Assembly (NCBI RefSeq): GCF_007860095.1 | Contig: NZ_SJPT01000001.1 | Coordinates: forward strand, 200,212 to 264,211 | Length of the DNA stretch: 64,000 nt | Direction: 5' to 3' | DNA from: Novipirellula galeiformis | GTDB taxonomy: Bacteria; Planctomycetota; Planctomycetia; Pirellulales; Pirellulaceae | In this document: piece by piece, positions 17,746-26,090 of the stretch | Layout: each line of letters opens with the position of its first letter | Numbering within the stretch: position 1 is the first letter of the stretch | Translations under genes and position numbers: made by a program | The notes under the pieces: generated by a model | Told to the model about the DNA's origin: nothing | The model's input: the letters and a program-made list of their open reading frames with translations, nothing else | The model's database searches: none

Positions 17746-18092
17746 TTCGTTACACCATGACGTGTCATGCCGACCACAACAACTCATTGCAGACGCGTAG
17801 CCCGGTGAAGACTACGTCGGGTCGGGAAGAGGTGGGAAGTAGAAGGTGGGAAGTAAAAAGGTAGGCCCGCGGTCTGAATCGATAATTCGCTTCGTCGACC
17901 AATCGGGTAGTAAGGGGGCTAGAATACCAGGAGGATTTTAGATGTCAACGCTCGGGCTAACGCTGGGTAGCCCTGGTCGTTTTTGGAGAAGCGATGTCGC
18001 AAATCCCTTCGCATTCCGAGGGAATTACTGCCAGTCTCAAGTCGATCGATCTCGCAAAAAAAGAGAAGTCAGGGACGAGTAGTCAAGAAGTC

Positions 18093-18147
18093 GGGGACAG
18101 TCATCGCGAGAGAAGGGGTATCGCGAGAGAAGGGGGGACAGTCATCG
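18093..18147 (+). repeat. Pair of GGGGACAGTCATCG repeats with a linked GAGAGAAGGGG repeat
   Basis: GGGGACAGTCATCG occurs at 18093-18106 and 18134-18147. Between them TCGCGAGAGAAGGGG occurs at 18104-18118 and again at 18121-18135. The GGGGACAG core is the reverse complement of the CTGTCCCC core of the repeat array near position 400, which suggests a related REP-like element. Confidence 0.6.
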
Positions 18148-18154
18148 AAAGTCG

Positions 18155-18174
18155 GTGGCCCAACGTTGGGCCAC
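18155..18174. repeat. Perfect 20-bp palindrome GTGGCCCAACGTTGGGCCAC
   Basis: The two 10-base halves are exact reverse complements with no spacer. It directly follows the GGGGACAGTCATCG repeats. It could be a hairpin of the repeat element or a binding site for a dimeric protein; there is no T-tract, so an intrinsic terminator is unlikely. Confidence 0.7.
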
Positions 18175-18392
18175 AGAGCATTCACCCTCGCATTATTTTC
18201 TTGCCGTTTTGGATCTTGCTAAAAATCCTTCGAGCGATGCTGCCTTTGGGCGTGCTCGTTGCGACGGGGCGTGAAGCCACGCCCACTACCGGGATCGACT
18301 CAATGTAGGGGCGATGGATCGGCTCTTTAGGTGGGGGAGTGAAGACGCAGGAGTGAAGCGACTCCGAGAAGTTTTGCAATCTTACGTCCGCA

Positions 18393-18806
18393 CTAGGACT
18401 CGTCTTTGTCACGCCAAGAGGGGCGTTTCTTTCGCGCATTGGGGTGGTGTTTGACGATCAGATGGGGGGCGTCGCGTCCGGAGAGTCGCTTACCCTCGGG
18501 GCGATTACTGCGGCGGACCAGTTTAGCGCGTAAGCGATTTTCTTTGTCGTAATACTCGTCGTCCAACTCGTACTCGACCCACATGTACTCGTAAGGGAGG
18601 ACTTCACGCTCGTAGGGGCGGCGTGGAGGGGCTCCTTCGATGGTGCCGTCGAACACGCTGCGGTGAAAGAAGACGTCCTCGCGGAAATCTTCCGCATCTA
18701 TAAATCCAAACTCACCATCGGGACTGACGAAGCGAATGGCACCGAGGCGCCGCTTCTGGATCCGATAGGGGCGTTTGATTTCCTCGTCGTCGTCGTGTCG
18801 CCCCAT
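18393..18806 (-). CDS. Cold-shock-domain-like protein with charged tails
   Basis: This 137-residue protein has a central region that aligns by eye with the cold-shock OB fold. It has GEFGFI in place of RNP1 KGFGFI and DVFFHRSVF in place of RNP2 DVFVHFSAI. It lacks the short compact length of CspA (70 residues), having an acidic N-terminus (RHDDDEEIKRP) and a basic C-terminus (KHHPNARKKRP). It probably binds single-stranded RNA or DNA. ATG 18806 is chosen because the upstream extension to 18908 is not conserved in style. Confidence 0.65.
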   Translation of the reverse strand: MGRHDDDEEIKRPYRIQKRRLGAIRFVSPDGEFGFIDAEDFREDVFFHRSVFDGTIEGAPPRRPYEREVLPYEYMWVEYELDDEYYDKENRLRAKLVRRSNRPEGKRLSGRDAPHLIVKHHPNARKKRPSWRDKDES

Positions 18807-18969
18807 GCGATTGCAATCTCTAAATACGTTAGTGGTGAATGAACATGGCACCGATCGGTGCACAATGGTGGCGGAAGCTTGCGTCAATGAAAACAAGCGG
18901 GTCGGCAATGATACGAATTATCGTTTCCGTTGGAAGTCCATGATACAAACAACCGCTTCGACGCGACAC

Positions 18970-19632
18970 TTAGTTTAGTTCCGCGTTTCCAACGAAGTCA
19001 GGGAATCCGATCCAGCGTGCGACGGACTGGGAGGTCGCGCGACGAATCAGCCGTGGCCACATTTCGTCGGCGTTTTCAAAGACGATGTCCGCTGTGGCGG
19101 GAACAAGGTGCCAGAGCCCCGATTCCAGCTCGGCGTTGAGCCGCTCGGTTTCCCAGCCAAGGTGCCCGATGATCAAGCGATAGGGGCCTGGTTGTTTATT
19201 GACTAATCCCTCGAGGTGCTGCTTTTGAGCGGCAACGTAGATGCCGTGCCCCGTTTCTGCCTCGGCGTATTCGCTAAGCTGATGAATCGCGACCACGGGG
19301 CCCGAGAGGGGGCCTCCGAAATGCACCATGCCAACGGGTGAATAGGCCGTTGAAGGCCCCTGAATCGCCGCTGCGGCGTTGTGTGGAATGAGTCCCGGCA
19401 AGCGGTGCTTGGTTTCGTCATCGGCGTCATCGGTCGCCGACTCGTCCGACGCGTCGATTTGCTCGCCGAGCAACGCCATCAATGCTTGCGGATTGGGGTG
19501 CATCGGACGGTTCAGCATCACTCCAATCACATTTTCCTGGTCATCATGCACAAGTAGACAAACCCCTCGAGCTAGGATTGGGTCGGTCGTTAAGGTGGAA
19601 GCGACAAGAAGGTTACCGGTCAATGATTCCAT
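18970..19632 (-). CDS. YqgE/AlgH family protein
   Basis: This 220-residue protein is of the DUF179 (YqgE/AlgH) family. The family features are present: GNLLVAS near the start, VCLLVHDDQENVIGVMLNRP, VHFGGPLSGP and the late GHLGWETERLNAEL block. The residues between about 75 and 95 (acidic, DESATDDADDE) are an insertion relative to short family members. The function of the family is not settled; AlgH was linked to alginate regulation in Pseudomonas. It is transcribed divergently from pdxH. Confidence 0.88.
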   Translation of the reverse strand: MESLTGNLLVASTLTTDPILARGVCLLVHDDQENVIGVMLNRPMHPNPQALMALLGEQIDASDESATDDADDETKHRLPGLIPHNAAAAIQGPSTAYSPVGMVHFGGPLSGPVVAIHQLSEYAEAETGHGIYVAAQKQHLEGLVNKQPGPYRLIIGHLGWETERLNAELESGLWHLVPATADIVFENADEMWPRLIRRATSQSVARWIGFPDFVGNAELN

Positions 19633-19852
19633 CGTGATTATTCCGAAACAGGAGTGAGATGTCTGTCATCTTGGCAGTAGGCGTGTGACGGCCTTAAATG
19701 GAGGCAAGCGGCGCGCCAAAGCGAGTGTTTCTCGCTGAAAGCAACTTTTTGATGGCGTATTCCCCGAAATCGCTTCAAAATTGCCATTTTTGAACGGTAG
19801 TGAACCACCACGTATTGAAACATCACGTTTGTGAACTTGGAGAGCCCCCCGT

Positions 19853-20500
19853 ATGTCGATCGAAAAGATGCGACGAACTTACTCGCTTAGCGGCCTCGAT
19901 AAAAAGGACGTTGATCCCGACCCGATGGTTCAGTTCGACCGCTGGTTTAAGCAAGCCACCGAGTCACGTCCGGCGGAGTGGTTCGAGCCCAACGCGATGA
20001 CACTCTCTACGGCTGATCCCAGCGGAAGGGTGAGTTCGCGAATTGTGCTGCTGAAACAAGTGAAGGAAGGTGAGTTCTATTTTTTCACGAACTACGACTC
20101 AATCAAGGGAAAACAATTAGCGAGCAATCCCCATGCCGCCCTCTGTTTCTTTTGGCCCCACTTGGAACGCCAAGTCCGCCTGGAGGGTTCGGTTCGCAAA
20201 GCGCATCGTGACGAAGCCGTTGAGTATTTCCACAGTCGGCCGCGCGCGAGCCAATTGGGGGCGCTCGTTAGCCAGCAATCGAGTGAGGTCGCTTCGCGTA
20301 TGGAATTGGAAACACGAATGGAAGCCTTGGTCGTCGAGCACGAAGGACGCGAAATTCCTTGTCCCGAGAATTGGGGCGGGTACGCGGTGAAGCCGACTTG
20401 GATCGAGTTTTGGCAAGGGCGTCCCAGCCGCCTGCATGACCGCATCGCCTACCAGCCACAAAGCGATCTTGGCTGGCAAGTGATACGGTTATCGCCGTAA
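19853..20500 (+). CDS. pdxH: Pyridoxamine 5'-phosphate oxidase
   Basis: This 215-residue FMN enzyme makes pyridoxal 5'-phosphate from PNP or PMP in the vitamin B6 salvage and biosynthesis pathway. Length matches E. coli PdxH (218). Family blocks are visible in order: MRRTYSLSGL, PNAMTLSTAD, SRIVLLK (FMN phosphate binding), FYFFTNYDSIKGKQL, ALCFFWPHLERQVRLEG, SRPRASQLGA, PENWGGY, and the C-terminal WQGRPSRLHDR with WQVIRLSP. It is a single gene, convergent with priA. Confidence 0.95.
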   Translation: MSIEKMRRTYSLSGLDKKDVDPDPMVQFDRWFKQATESRPAEWFEPNAMTLSTADPSGRVSSRIVLLKQVKEGEFYFFTNYDSIKGKQLASNPHAALCFFWPHLERQVRLEGSVRKAHRDEAVEYFHSRPRASQLGALVSQQSSEVASRMELETRMEALVVEHEGREIPCPENWGGYAVKPTWIEFWQGRPSRLHDRIAYQPQSDLGWQVIRLSP

Positions 20501-20505
20501 TGCTG

Positions 20506-20656
20506 GGCTGCTAAACGTTTGGAGTTGACATTGAATTTGGCGGGCTGTTTTGCACCCAGCTCATTCCGCAGTTACCGTCCGCCCGGCTTGTGGGGTGAGC
20601 GATGGCAGAGCTGATTGCAACAAACATACACGACTAATCCCAACGATTTAGCAGCC
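20506..20656. repeat. Inverted repeat bracketing the pdxH-priA intergenic region
   Basis: GGCTGCTAAACGTT at 20506-20519 and AACGATTTAGCAGCC at 20642-20656 are inverted copies with a one-base bulge. They sit just outside the stop codons of two converging genes, about 120 bases apart. The spacing is too long for a standard terminator. It may be a remnant of a small mobile repeat or a long hairpin. Confidence 0.4.
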
Positions 20657-20660
20657 TAGG

Positions 20661-23222
20661 CTACAGCATATCGATGGGGTCGATATCCACGACAAATTGC
20701 ACGTCATCTTTCTCAGGGATCGTGAACGAGTCGGTGGCCCGGCGAATTGTTTCGCCCAATTGGGCGCTGTCGGTGGATTGCAACAGCAGGTGAAAACGAT
20801 ATTTGCCACGCAATTTGGGGATCGGTGGTGGAGCCGGGCCGAGGATGCGGACCTCTGATCCGAGCGCTTGCCGCGATGCTTCAAGGCGGCCTAGTAATGC
20901 ATCGGCAACGGCTTCGGTCACCTCTTCGACAACCCCGCGGATGATGATACGAGCAACCGAGCCGAGCGGTGGGTAATTGAACTTGCGTCGATTGACCATT
21001 TCATCGGTTGCGAATTGCAGGTAATCGTGCCGCGATGCCGCTTGGATCGCGGGATGCTCGGGCGAGAAAGTTTGCACGACAACGCGGCCGCCTCGATCGC
21101 CACGACCGGTTCGGCCGGCGACTTGAGTCACCAATTGGAAGGTTCGCTCGGCCGCACGGAAATCGGGGAAGTGAAGCGCGCTATCCGCGTTGATGACGCC
21201 GACCAGCAAGACATTGGGGAAATCGAGCCCTTTGGCAATCATTTGTGTACCGAGCAGGATGTTCACTTCGCCGTTACGAAAAGCTGAAAGCACGCGTTGG
21301 TGGCTGCCCGGTCGTTTCATGGTGTCGCTATCCATCCGCGCGATCGTTGCGCTGGGGAAGCGGGCTTTGACTTCGACTTCCAACCGTTGAGTTCCCAGCC
21401 CGCCATAACGAATTCCATCGAAGCGGCACGCCGGGCACCAGGGCGGGGTCGCGATCGTATAGTCGCAATAGTGACAACATGCTTTGCCTCCATCGCGATG
21501 ATGCGTTAGCGGCATGTCACAGTCCGGGCATGCGACCACATGGCCACACGAAGGGCATTGGATCGTGGTGGCAAAACCACGGCGATTTAACAGCAGGATG
21601 ACTTGCCCTTGGTCTCTCAGCGTTTCTTGAACGGCGAGATGCAATGGGCGGCTTATCGCGCCACGCGTTCGGTCGTCGCGAATTCGCAGGTCAACCAATT
21701 CCACGCTCGGCATCGGACGGTTATTGATTCGCTCGTGCATCGGAATTAATTCGGCGTGCCCGGTGGAGGTGGCGTGCCATGTCTCCATCGACGGCGTCGC
21801 ACTTCCGAGGATCAAGGGAATGCCAAGTGACATCGCTCGTGCGTGGGCGACCTTGCGCGCGTGGTAACGAGGTTGTTCGTTTTGTTTGAAGGACGCATCG
21901 TGTTCTTCGTCCATCACGATCAGCCCCAGACGCGGCATCGGCGCAAAGACGGCGCTGCGCGGTCCGACGACGACTTGGACTTCACCCCGGCGAATCCGTT
22001 GCCATTGAAAATGACGTTCCGCCGGGGTCATTTGGCTGTGCAGCACGGCGACCGAATCAAATCGACGTTCGAAGCGGCCTCGCGTTTGCGGGGTCAAGCT
22101 GATCTCAGGCACCATCACGATTGCGCTGCGACCAAACTGAACGATGTACTCAATCGCTTTGATGTAGACTTCCGTTTTTCCACTGCCGGTGACGCCGTGT
22201 AGCAGCAATGTTTTTCCTGTGCCCGAGTCGATCGCGTTTTCGATTCGCTCGAGTGCGTGAGTTTGCTCGTCGTTGAGGGTGTGTGTGTGCTGGCTTTCGC
22301 CGTCATTTTTTTGCCAACGCATCGGTGTGCCCGTCGTCATTTCGCGGCGGCGTGTGACTTCGATGTAGCCTTTCGACTGTAATCCGCTAATGGGACCGCG
22401 CGTGCACTGGGCGTGGACCATCAATTCGGACGCGGTCATCGGGCGTGCCGCTGCGATCAGAAATCGAAATACCGCCTGCTGTTTCTTGGGCAGTAATTCA
22501 ATCGATTTTTCGTCCGTGCGATGCGGATCCGGCGTCAGGTAGGCTCGCTCTCGCGTACCCGCGTTGGAACGCACACTCGAGGGAATCAAGGTGTCGAAGA
22601 CTTGCCCGGTCGGGGCCTGGTAGTAATGGCTGATCCACAGCACCAAGCGGACCAGAGCGGCATCACAGAGAGGTTCGTCGTCAAGGATTTCGACAATGGG
22701 ACGAAGGGAACCACGTCGTCCTTTGAAGCCAATGCGGGTCTCAATACACCATCCGGTCATCGGATGACGTCGTTTACCCAAGGGGACACGCACCCGCATT
22801 CCCGGTTTTAAATGTTCGCGTTCCTCTTCGGGGATCTGGTAATCATAGGGGCCGTAGGGAGCTTCGCTAAACACGATTCGGCCGACCGCGATGTCGTCCT
22901 CGACGGCGAGTTCCCAAGGCGGAGGTTCGGTTTCGAACAGTTCGGCTTGTTGAGCTCCCGAGCGTTCTTCCGGTTTCTCGTCAGCGGTGTCCACGGGTAG
23001 GCCGATGCTCAATTCCGCCGAGAGGTCGAAGGCCTCGGATTTTGGCGGCGGGTCGAGCCGCTTGCCTTCGTCGACTCGCTCGCTTGGGGCATCCGCGGAG
23101 GCTGCACGAGCGTTTGGATTTGTCTCGGCATCGCGATTCGATGGGAGTCGGGAATCGGGCTTGGACATGGTCGGGGGGCCGACAATTGGTGGAATTGGAT
23201 TGGATGGTGTGCTGGTTAGCAT
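20661..23222 (-). CDS. priA: Primosomal protein N' (replication restart helicase PriA)
   Basis: This 853-residue helicase reloads the replisome at stalled forks. From the long start, GVTGSGKT (343-350) is the Walker A motif and DEEH (438-441) the Walker B box, followed by the FKQNEQPRYHARK block. The zinc region has CPSCGH, CPDC, CHYCDY and CPAC, and the GTQMIAKGLDFPNV and QVAGRTGRG motifs follow. The 3'-DNA-binding domain begins about residue 110. The first 110 residues are proline- and acid-rich and look disordered, unlike E. coli PriA. ATG 23168 is an equally possible start and would shorten this tail by 18 residues; neither start has a clear Shine-Dalgarno. Confidence 0.94.
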   Translation of the reverse strand: MLTSTPSNPIPPIVGPPTMSKPDSRLPSNRDAETNPNARAASADAPSERVDEGKRLDPPPKSEAFDLSAELSIGLPVDTADEKPEERSGAQQAELFETEPPPWELAVEDDIAVGRIVFSEAPYGPYDYQIPEEEREHLKPGMRVRVPLGKRRHPMTGWCIETRIGFKGRRGSLRPIVEILDDEPLCDAALVRLVLWISHYYQAPTGQVFDTLIPSSVRSNAGTRERAYLTPDPHRTDEKSIELLPKKQQAVFRFLIAAARPMTASELMVHAQCTRGPISGLQSKGYIEVTRRREMTTGTPMRWQKNDGESQHTHTLNDEQTHALERIENAIDSGTGKTLLLHGVTGSGKTEVYIKAIEYIVQFGRSAIVMVPEISLTPQTRGRFERRFDSVAVLHSQMTPAERHFQWQRIRRGEVQVVVGPRSAVFAPMPRLGLIVMDEEHDASFKQNEQPRYHARKVAHARAMSLGIPLILGSATPSMETWHATSTGHAELIPMHERINNRPMPSVELVDLRIRDDRTRGAISRPLHLAVQETLRDQGQVILLLNRRGFATTIQCPSCGHVVACPDCDMPLTHHRDGGKACCHYCDYTIATPPWCPACRFDGIRYGGLGTQRLEVEVKARFPSATIARMDSDTMKRPGSHQRVLSAFRNGEVNILLGTQMIAKGLDFPNVLLVGVINADSALHFPDFRAAERTFQLVTQVAGRTGRGDRGGRVVVQTFSPEHPAIQAASRHDYLQFATDEMVNRRKFNYPPLGSVARIIIRGVVEEVTEAVADALLGRLEASRQALGSEVRILGPAPPPIPKLRGKYRFHLLLQSTDSAQLGETIRRATDSFTIPEKDDVQFVVDIDPIDML

Positions 23223-23405
23223 AGTGTATGTTGGGAGAAATGAAGATGAGGGAGTTCACGTCCAGGCACAACGAGCACACGCCAGCAGACGTCACTCCTC
23301 TATCCTCGCGATTCGCTGGACAAGTCTGGTCCATCGTGAGCGTCTGGTCTCCCAACGACTCGGAAATTGCCCGCGTTTGGCACTGCAGAAAACAAGGTTT
23401 TATTG

Positions 23406-24041
23406 ATGAGAATTGGACTTTTCGGTGGCTCGTTCGACCCCGTCCACCTGGGCCATTTGTGGATTGCCGAGGCGGCGCGAGAATCGCTTGAGTTGGATCA
23501 GGTGCGTTGGATCCCGACGGCAACTTCGCCGCTAAAGCTCCACGGTGCGATTGCCTCGGATCAAGACCGTGTGCAGATGTTGAAATTGGCTCTTTCTGGG
23601 GACACGCATCACGAAGTGGACGAACGTGAAATCGAGCGCGCGGATGTCAGCTATACGGTGGAGACCGTTTCACAATTTTTAGCGGAGATGCCCGGCACGC
23701 AATTCTTTCTGATCATCGGCAGCGATTCGTTGGCAACCATTCGCAAATGGCGCGAGCCACAGCGGTTGCTCGAATTGATTACGCTTGCGGTGGTTCAGCG
23801 AGGAGGAGAAGCCGAGATCGACTTTTCCGTGCTACAGGGCTTGGTAGATTCCGATCGAATCGATGCGATTGCCTCGCAGGTGATCAAGATGCCCGTCATT
23901 GAACTTTCGAGCAGTGAGCTTCGCGACCGCATCGCTGCGGGACGAAGTATTCGTTATCGAACCCCACGGAGCGTCGAAGCATTGATTCGAGCTCGCGGAT
24001 TGTATCGCGGTGAAGGGAATCGAAAATCGCAGCGGCGTTAG
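23406..24041 (+). CDS. nadD: Nicotinate-nucleotide adenylyltransferase
   Basis: This 211-residue enzyme adenylates nicotinic acid mononucleotide in NAD synthesis. The nucleotidyltransferase motif GGSFDPVHLGH is at 7-17 and the C-terminal SSSELRDRI matches the ISSTxxR-type motif that contacts ATP. WIPTATSPLK and IIGSDSLATIRKW are further NadD blocks. ATG 23406 directly precedes RIGLFGG, the usual beginning of the protein, so the longer frame from 23367 is rejected. The gene is divergent from priA. Confidence 0.93.
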   Translation: MRIGLFGGSFDPVHLGHLWIAEAARESLELDQVRWIPTATSPLKLHGAIASDQDRVQMLKLALSGDTHHEVDEREIERADVSYTVETVSQFLAEMPGTQFFLIIGSDSLATIRKWREPQRLLELITLAVVQRGGEAEIDFSVLQGLVDSDRIDAIASQVIKMPVIELSSSELRDRIAAGRSIRYRTPRSVEALIRARGLYRGEGNRKSQRR

Positions 24042-24086
24042 GCTGCGGCTAATCGGGATGACACCGAATCATTCTTGCCGATGGGC

Positions 24087-24614
24087 TTAGAGCGTTCGGT
24101 TCAGGGCGTCGGCAAGTTTCATGGTTTCGCTGACCAGCGTGGTGACGCGTCCCTGGATTTCTTCATCGGCGAGCCCGTCGCCTTCGAATGCATCCCCGGT
24201 CGCGTAAATGAAGCGGGGAACGATGATACAGCGAAAGTCGAGCATCAAACTGTTGGCCAAGCCCATCGCGGACATGTAGCTTCCTTGGCCGCCAGCCGCC
24301 AGCATCAGACTGACCACTTTGCCCGTCCAAGCTCGACCGGTCAATTCCACGGCATTTTTGACTGCGGCATTGACGTCATAGTTATAGACGGGCGAGGCGA
24401 CGAAAATGCCTTCGGCCGCATGGATCAACCCCGACAATTCCTTGACGTTCGCGTCCGCGTAAGCCGAAGCCCCGTCGCAGGCCGGGAGTATTTTTATCGC
24501 GAGATCAAATAGCGTTACTTCACGGCCGATTTCTTGGAGCTGTTCCGTGCATGCACGAGCCAGGATACGGCTACGGCTATTGGGATGAAGGCTTGAGCTG
24601 ATCACGAGAAACAT
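24087..24614 (-). CDS. NADPH-dependent FMN reductase family oxidoreductase
   Basis: This 175-residue protein has the flavodoxin-like fold of NADPH-dependent FMN reductases. It begins with a beta strand and phosphate loop (ISSSLHPNSRSR). The SPVYNYDVNAAVKNAVEL block is the classic FMN/dimer motif of the family, followed by VVSLMLAAGGQGS. It probably reduces flavins, quinones or metals with NAD(P)H. The gene is convergent with nadD. The exact substrate cannot be told. Confidence 0.85.
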   Translation of the reverse strand: MFLVISSSLHPNSRSRILARACTEQLQEIGREVTLFDLAIKILPACDGASAYADANVKELSGLIHAAEGIFVASPVYNYDVNAAVKNAVELTGRAWTGKVVSLMLAAGGQGSYMSAMGLANSLMLDFRCIIVPRFIYATGDAFEGDGLADEEIQGRVTTLVSETMKLADALNRTL

Positions 24615-24878
24615 TGAATTGAGCTATCGTTGGCGACACGTTCGTAGAGTGTGAGACCAAGAATACTCTCAGACCGGCGGCCATTTGTCGAGTCAGAAAA
24701 GCGTGCTGCGTTTGAATCATCGAAGGTTCGCTTGCGAAGGTGAACGCTCGATAGGACTTGCGATCGCCGTGCCATTGGGGATGACCGCCCCTTTGGGAAC
24801 GCCGAAATTTCGCCTGCGCTCGTTCGCTGCGGGGGGGCGGAAACTCCATCACCCCCGCCCGTTCGCTTGAGCCTACGC

Positions 24879-25595
24879 TTAGGCGTATTCTTCGAAGTCG
24901 TCCGAATAGATTTCGCCGTCCATCCCAAGACGATGCTTGAGTTGCTGGAATTGGTTGGCGAATCGTTCGCTACTGCTATGGACGTGTTCGGCTTCGGTAA
25001 TGAATCGAATTTCATCGTCCGGGTAGACATCGCCCCGGATTAGGGTTTGCGAGAACGAGTCAAGTGGATCGCCATAGGCGATCAGCAGCTTGTGTTCGTC
25101 GAGTTGGACTTCTTGGCGTTTGGCCGGATTGATCACCGCGATGCCGGTGCAACCGTCATTGAGCAGCAGGTCTTCAAACTCCCACAGCATGCTTTTCAAC
25201 ACCGGGGCGTCGATATGTTCGCGGTACAGGTCTTCGGGATGCGGGTTGCCCTGGTGGCTTGTTTCCAAAACCACATCGACCACGGGACCGAGTTGATCGA
25301 CCAATTCAATGAACAGGTCCATCAGTCGATGGCGGGTCGCCGACGCCAGGATCACGGGTGTGCTTGAACCCGTTCTCTCGTCGACATATTGGTCGTAGCG
25401 GAAGCCTTGTTGAGGCATGATTTGAAGGTCATAGGAAGGCCGAATCGCATCGGTGAGTTCGAACACTCCGTAGGAACGAATGCCCATGTGAGCTTGTAGT
25501 TCGTCGTCGGTGAGGGTTTCGAAGCTTCCGTTGGAAGCGGCTCGATTTGCCTCGTCGCTAATGCTGTTTCGAAGAATGCGTTTGAGAAAACCCAT
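24879..25595 (-). CDS. Uncharacterised acidic protein
   Basis: This 238-residue cytoplasmic-looking protein has no signal peptide or membrane segment. It is acidic, with a glutamate/aspartate-rich end (YSDDFEEYA). Continuous codon use and the absence of internal stops suggest a real gene. I recognise no motif and assign no function. The blocks HRLMDLFIELVDQLGP and HLLIAYGDPLDSF-like stretches (residues about 86-101 and 168-180) look structured and might help a family search. The 264 bases between it and the FMN reductase gene contain nothing recognisable. Confidence 0.6.
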   Translation of the reverse strand: MGFLKRILRNSISDEANRAASNGSFETLTDDELQAHMGIRSYGVFELTDAIRPSYDLQIMPQQGFRYDQYVDERTGSSTPVILASATRHRLMDLFIELVDQLGPVVDVVLETSHQGNPHPEDLYREHIDAPVLKSMLWEFEDLLLNDGCTGIAVINPAKRQEVQLDEHKLLIAYGDPLDSFSQTLIRGDVYPDDEIRFITEAEHVHSSSERFANQFQQLKHRLGMDGEIYSDDFEEYA

Positions 25596-26090
25596 GTCGG
25601 TTTCCGAGCCCGTTCGCTACGAGAAATTATAAATGTGAAATGACGGAGGACGCACCTACCTCGTTGTGAGATCAGTACACCCAACGCTAGGTCACGTTCT
25701 TACCGGGATCATGCAAAGACGACCTAAGCGGAAAAGACGACGAGCATTTGCGACCCCATATTCAGCAATACCCCGCGATTCGTTACAACCGGCACCTTGG
25801 TGGTTGACTAGACCGGTCCCCGCATGGGTGGCATTGCCTGCTGTTCTCCGCCGCCGGTTGGCCAAACATTGTGATGCAACGGTCTGTTGCCAATCCAACA
25901 AATGAATTCCAGTGACCTCAGCGAATGCTTGAGTATGGCGCGGAGCGTTTGCGTATAATGTGCGGAGCTTGGCCGCAGCGGGACGCGTTACCCTCCGGTG
26001 AGAGCGTTTCCGGAGTCCCGCAGCGAGTCCTCAAGTTCCTGTGTTCCATCTTCTGTTCCATCATCGTCCGTTGCCTTGGTAGACAAATTC
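25596..26090. other. Intergenic region without a recognised gene
   Basis: About 495 bases separate the uncharacterised minus-strand gene from the transglutaminase-like lipoprotein gene. Short open frames exist on both strands but show no recognisable protein. A promoter for the downstream gene is expected here, but I cannot point to one with confidence. Confidence 0.55.

Larger units (their letters stand above)
17746..18392. other. Intergenic region with short repeats and no clear gene
   Basis: This 647-base stretch lies downstream of the cold-shock-like gene and upstream of the DUF1559 gene. Apart from the repeat cluster and palindrome at 18093-18174, I see no gene. Open frames across the repeats have composition typical of non-coding sequence. 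Confidence 0.6.

Noticed and set aside
24831-24865. GC-rich inverted repeat downstream of the gene ending at 24879
   Set aside because: The arms are mostly runs of G and C without a T-tract; a terminator cannot be supported.
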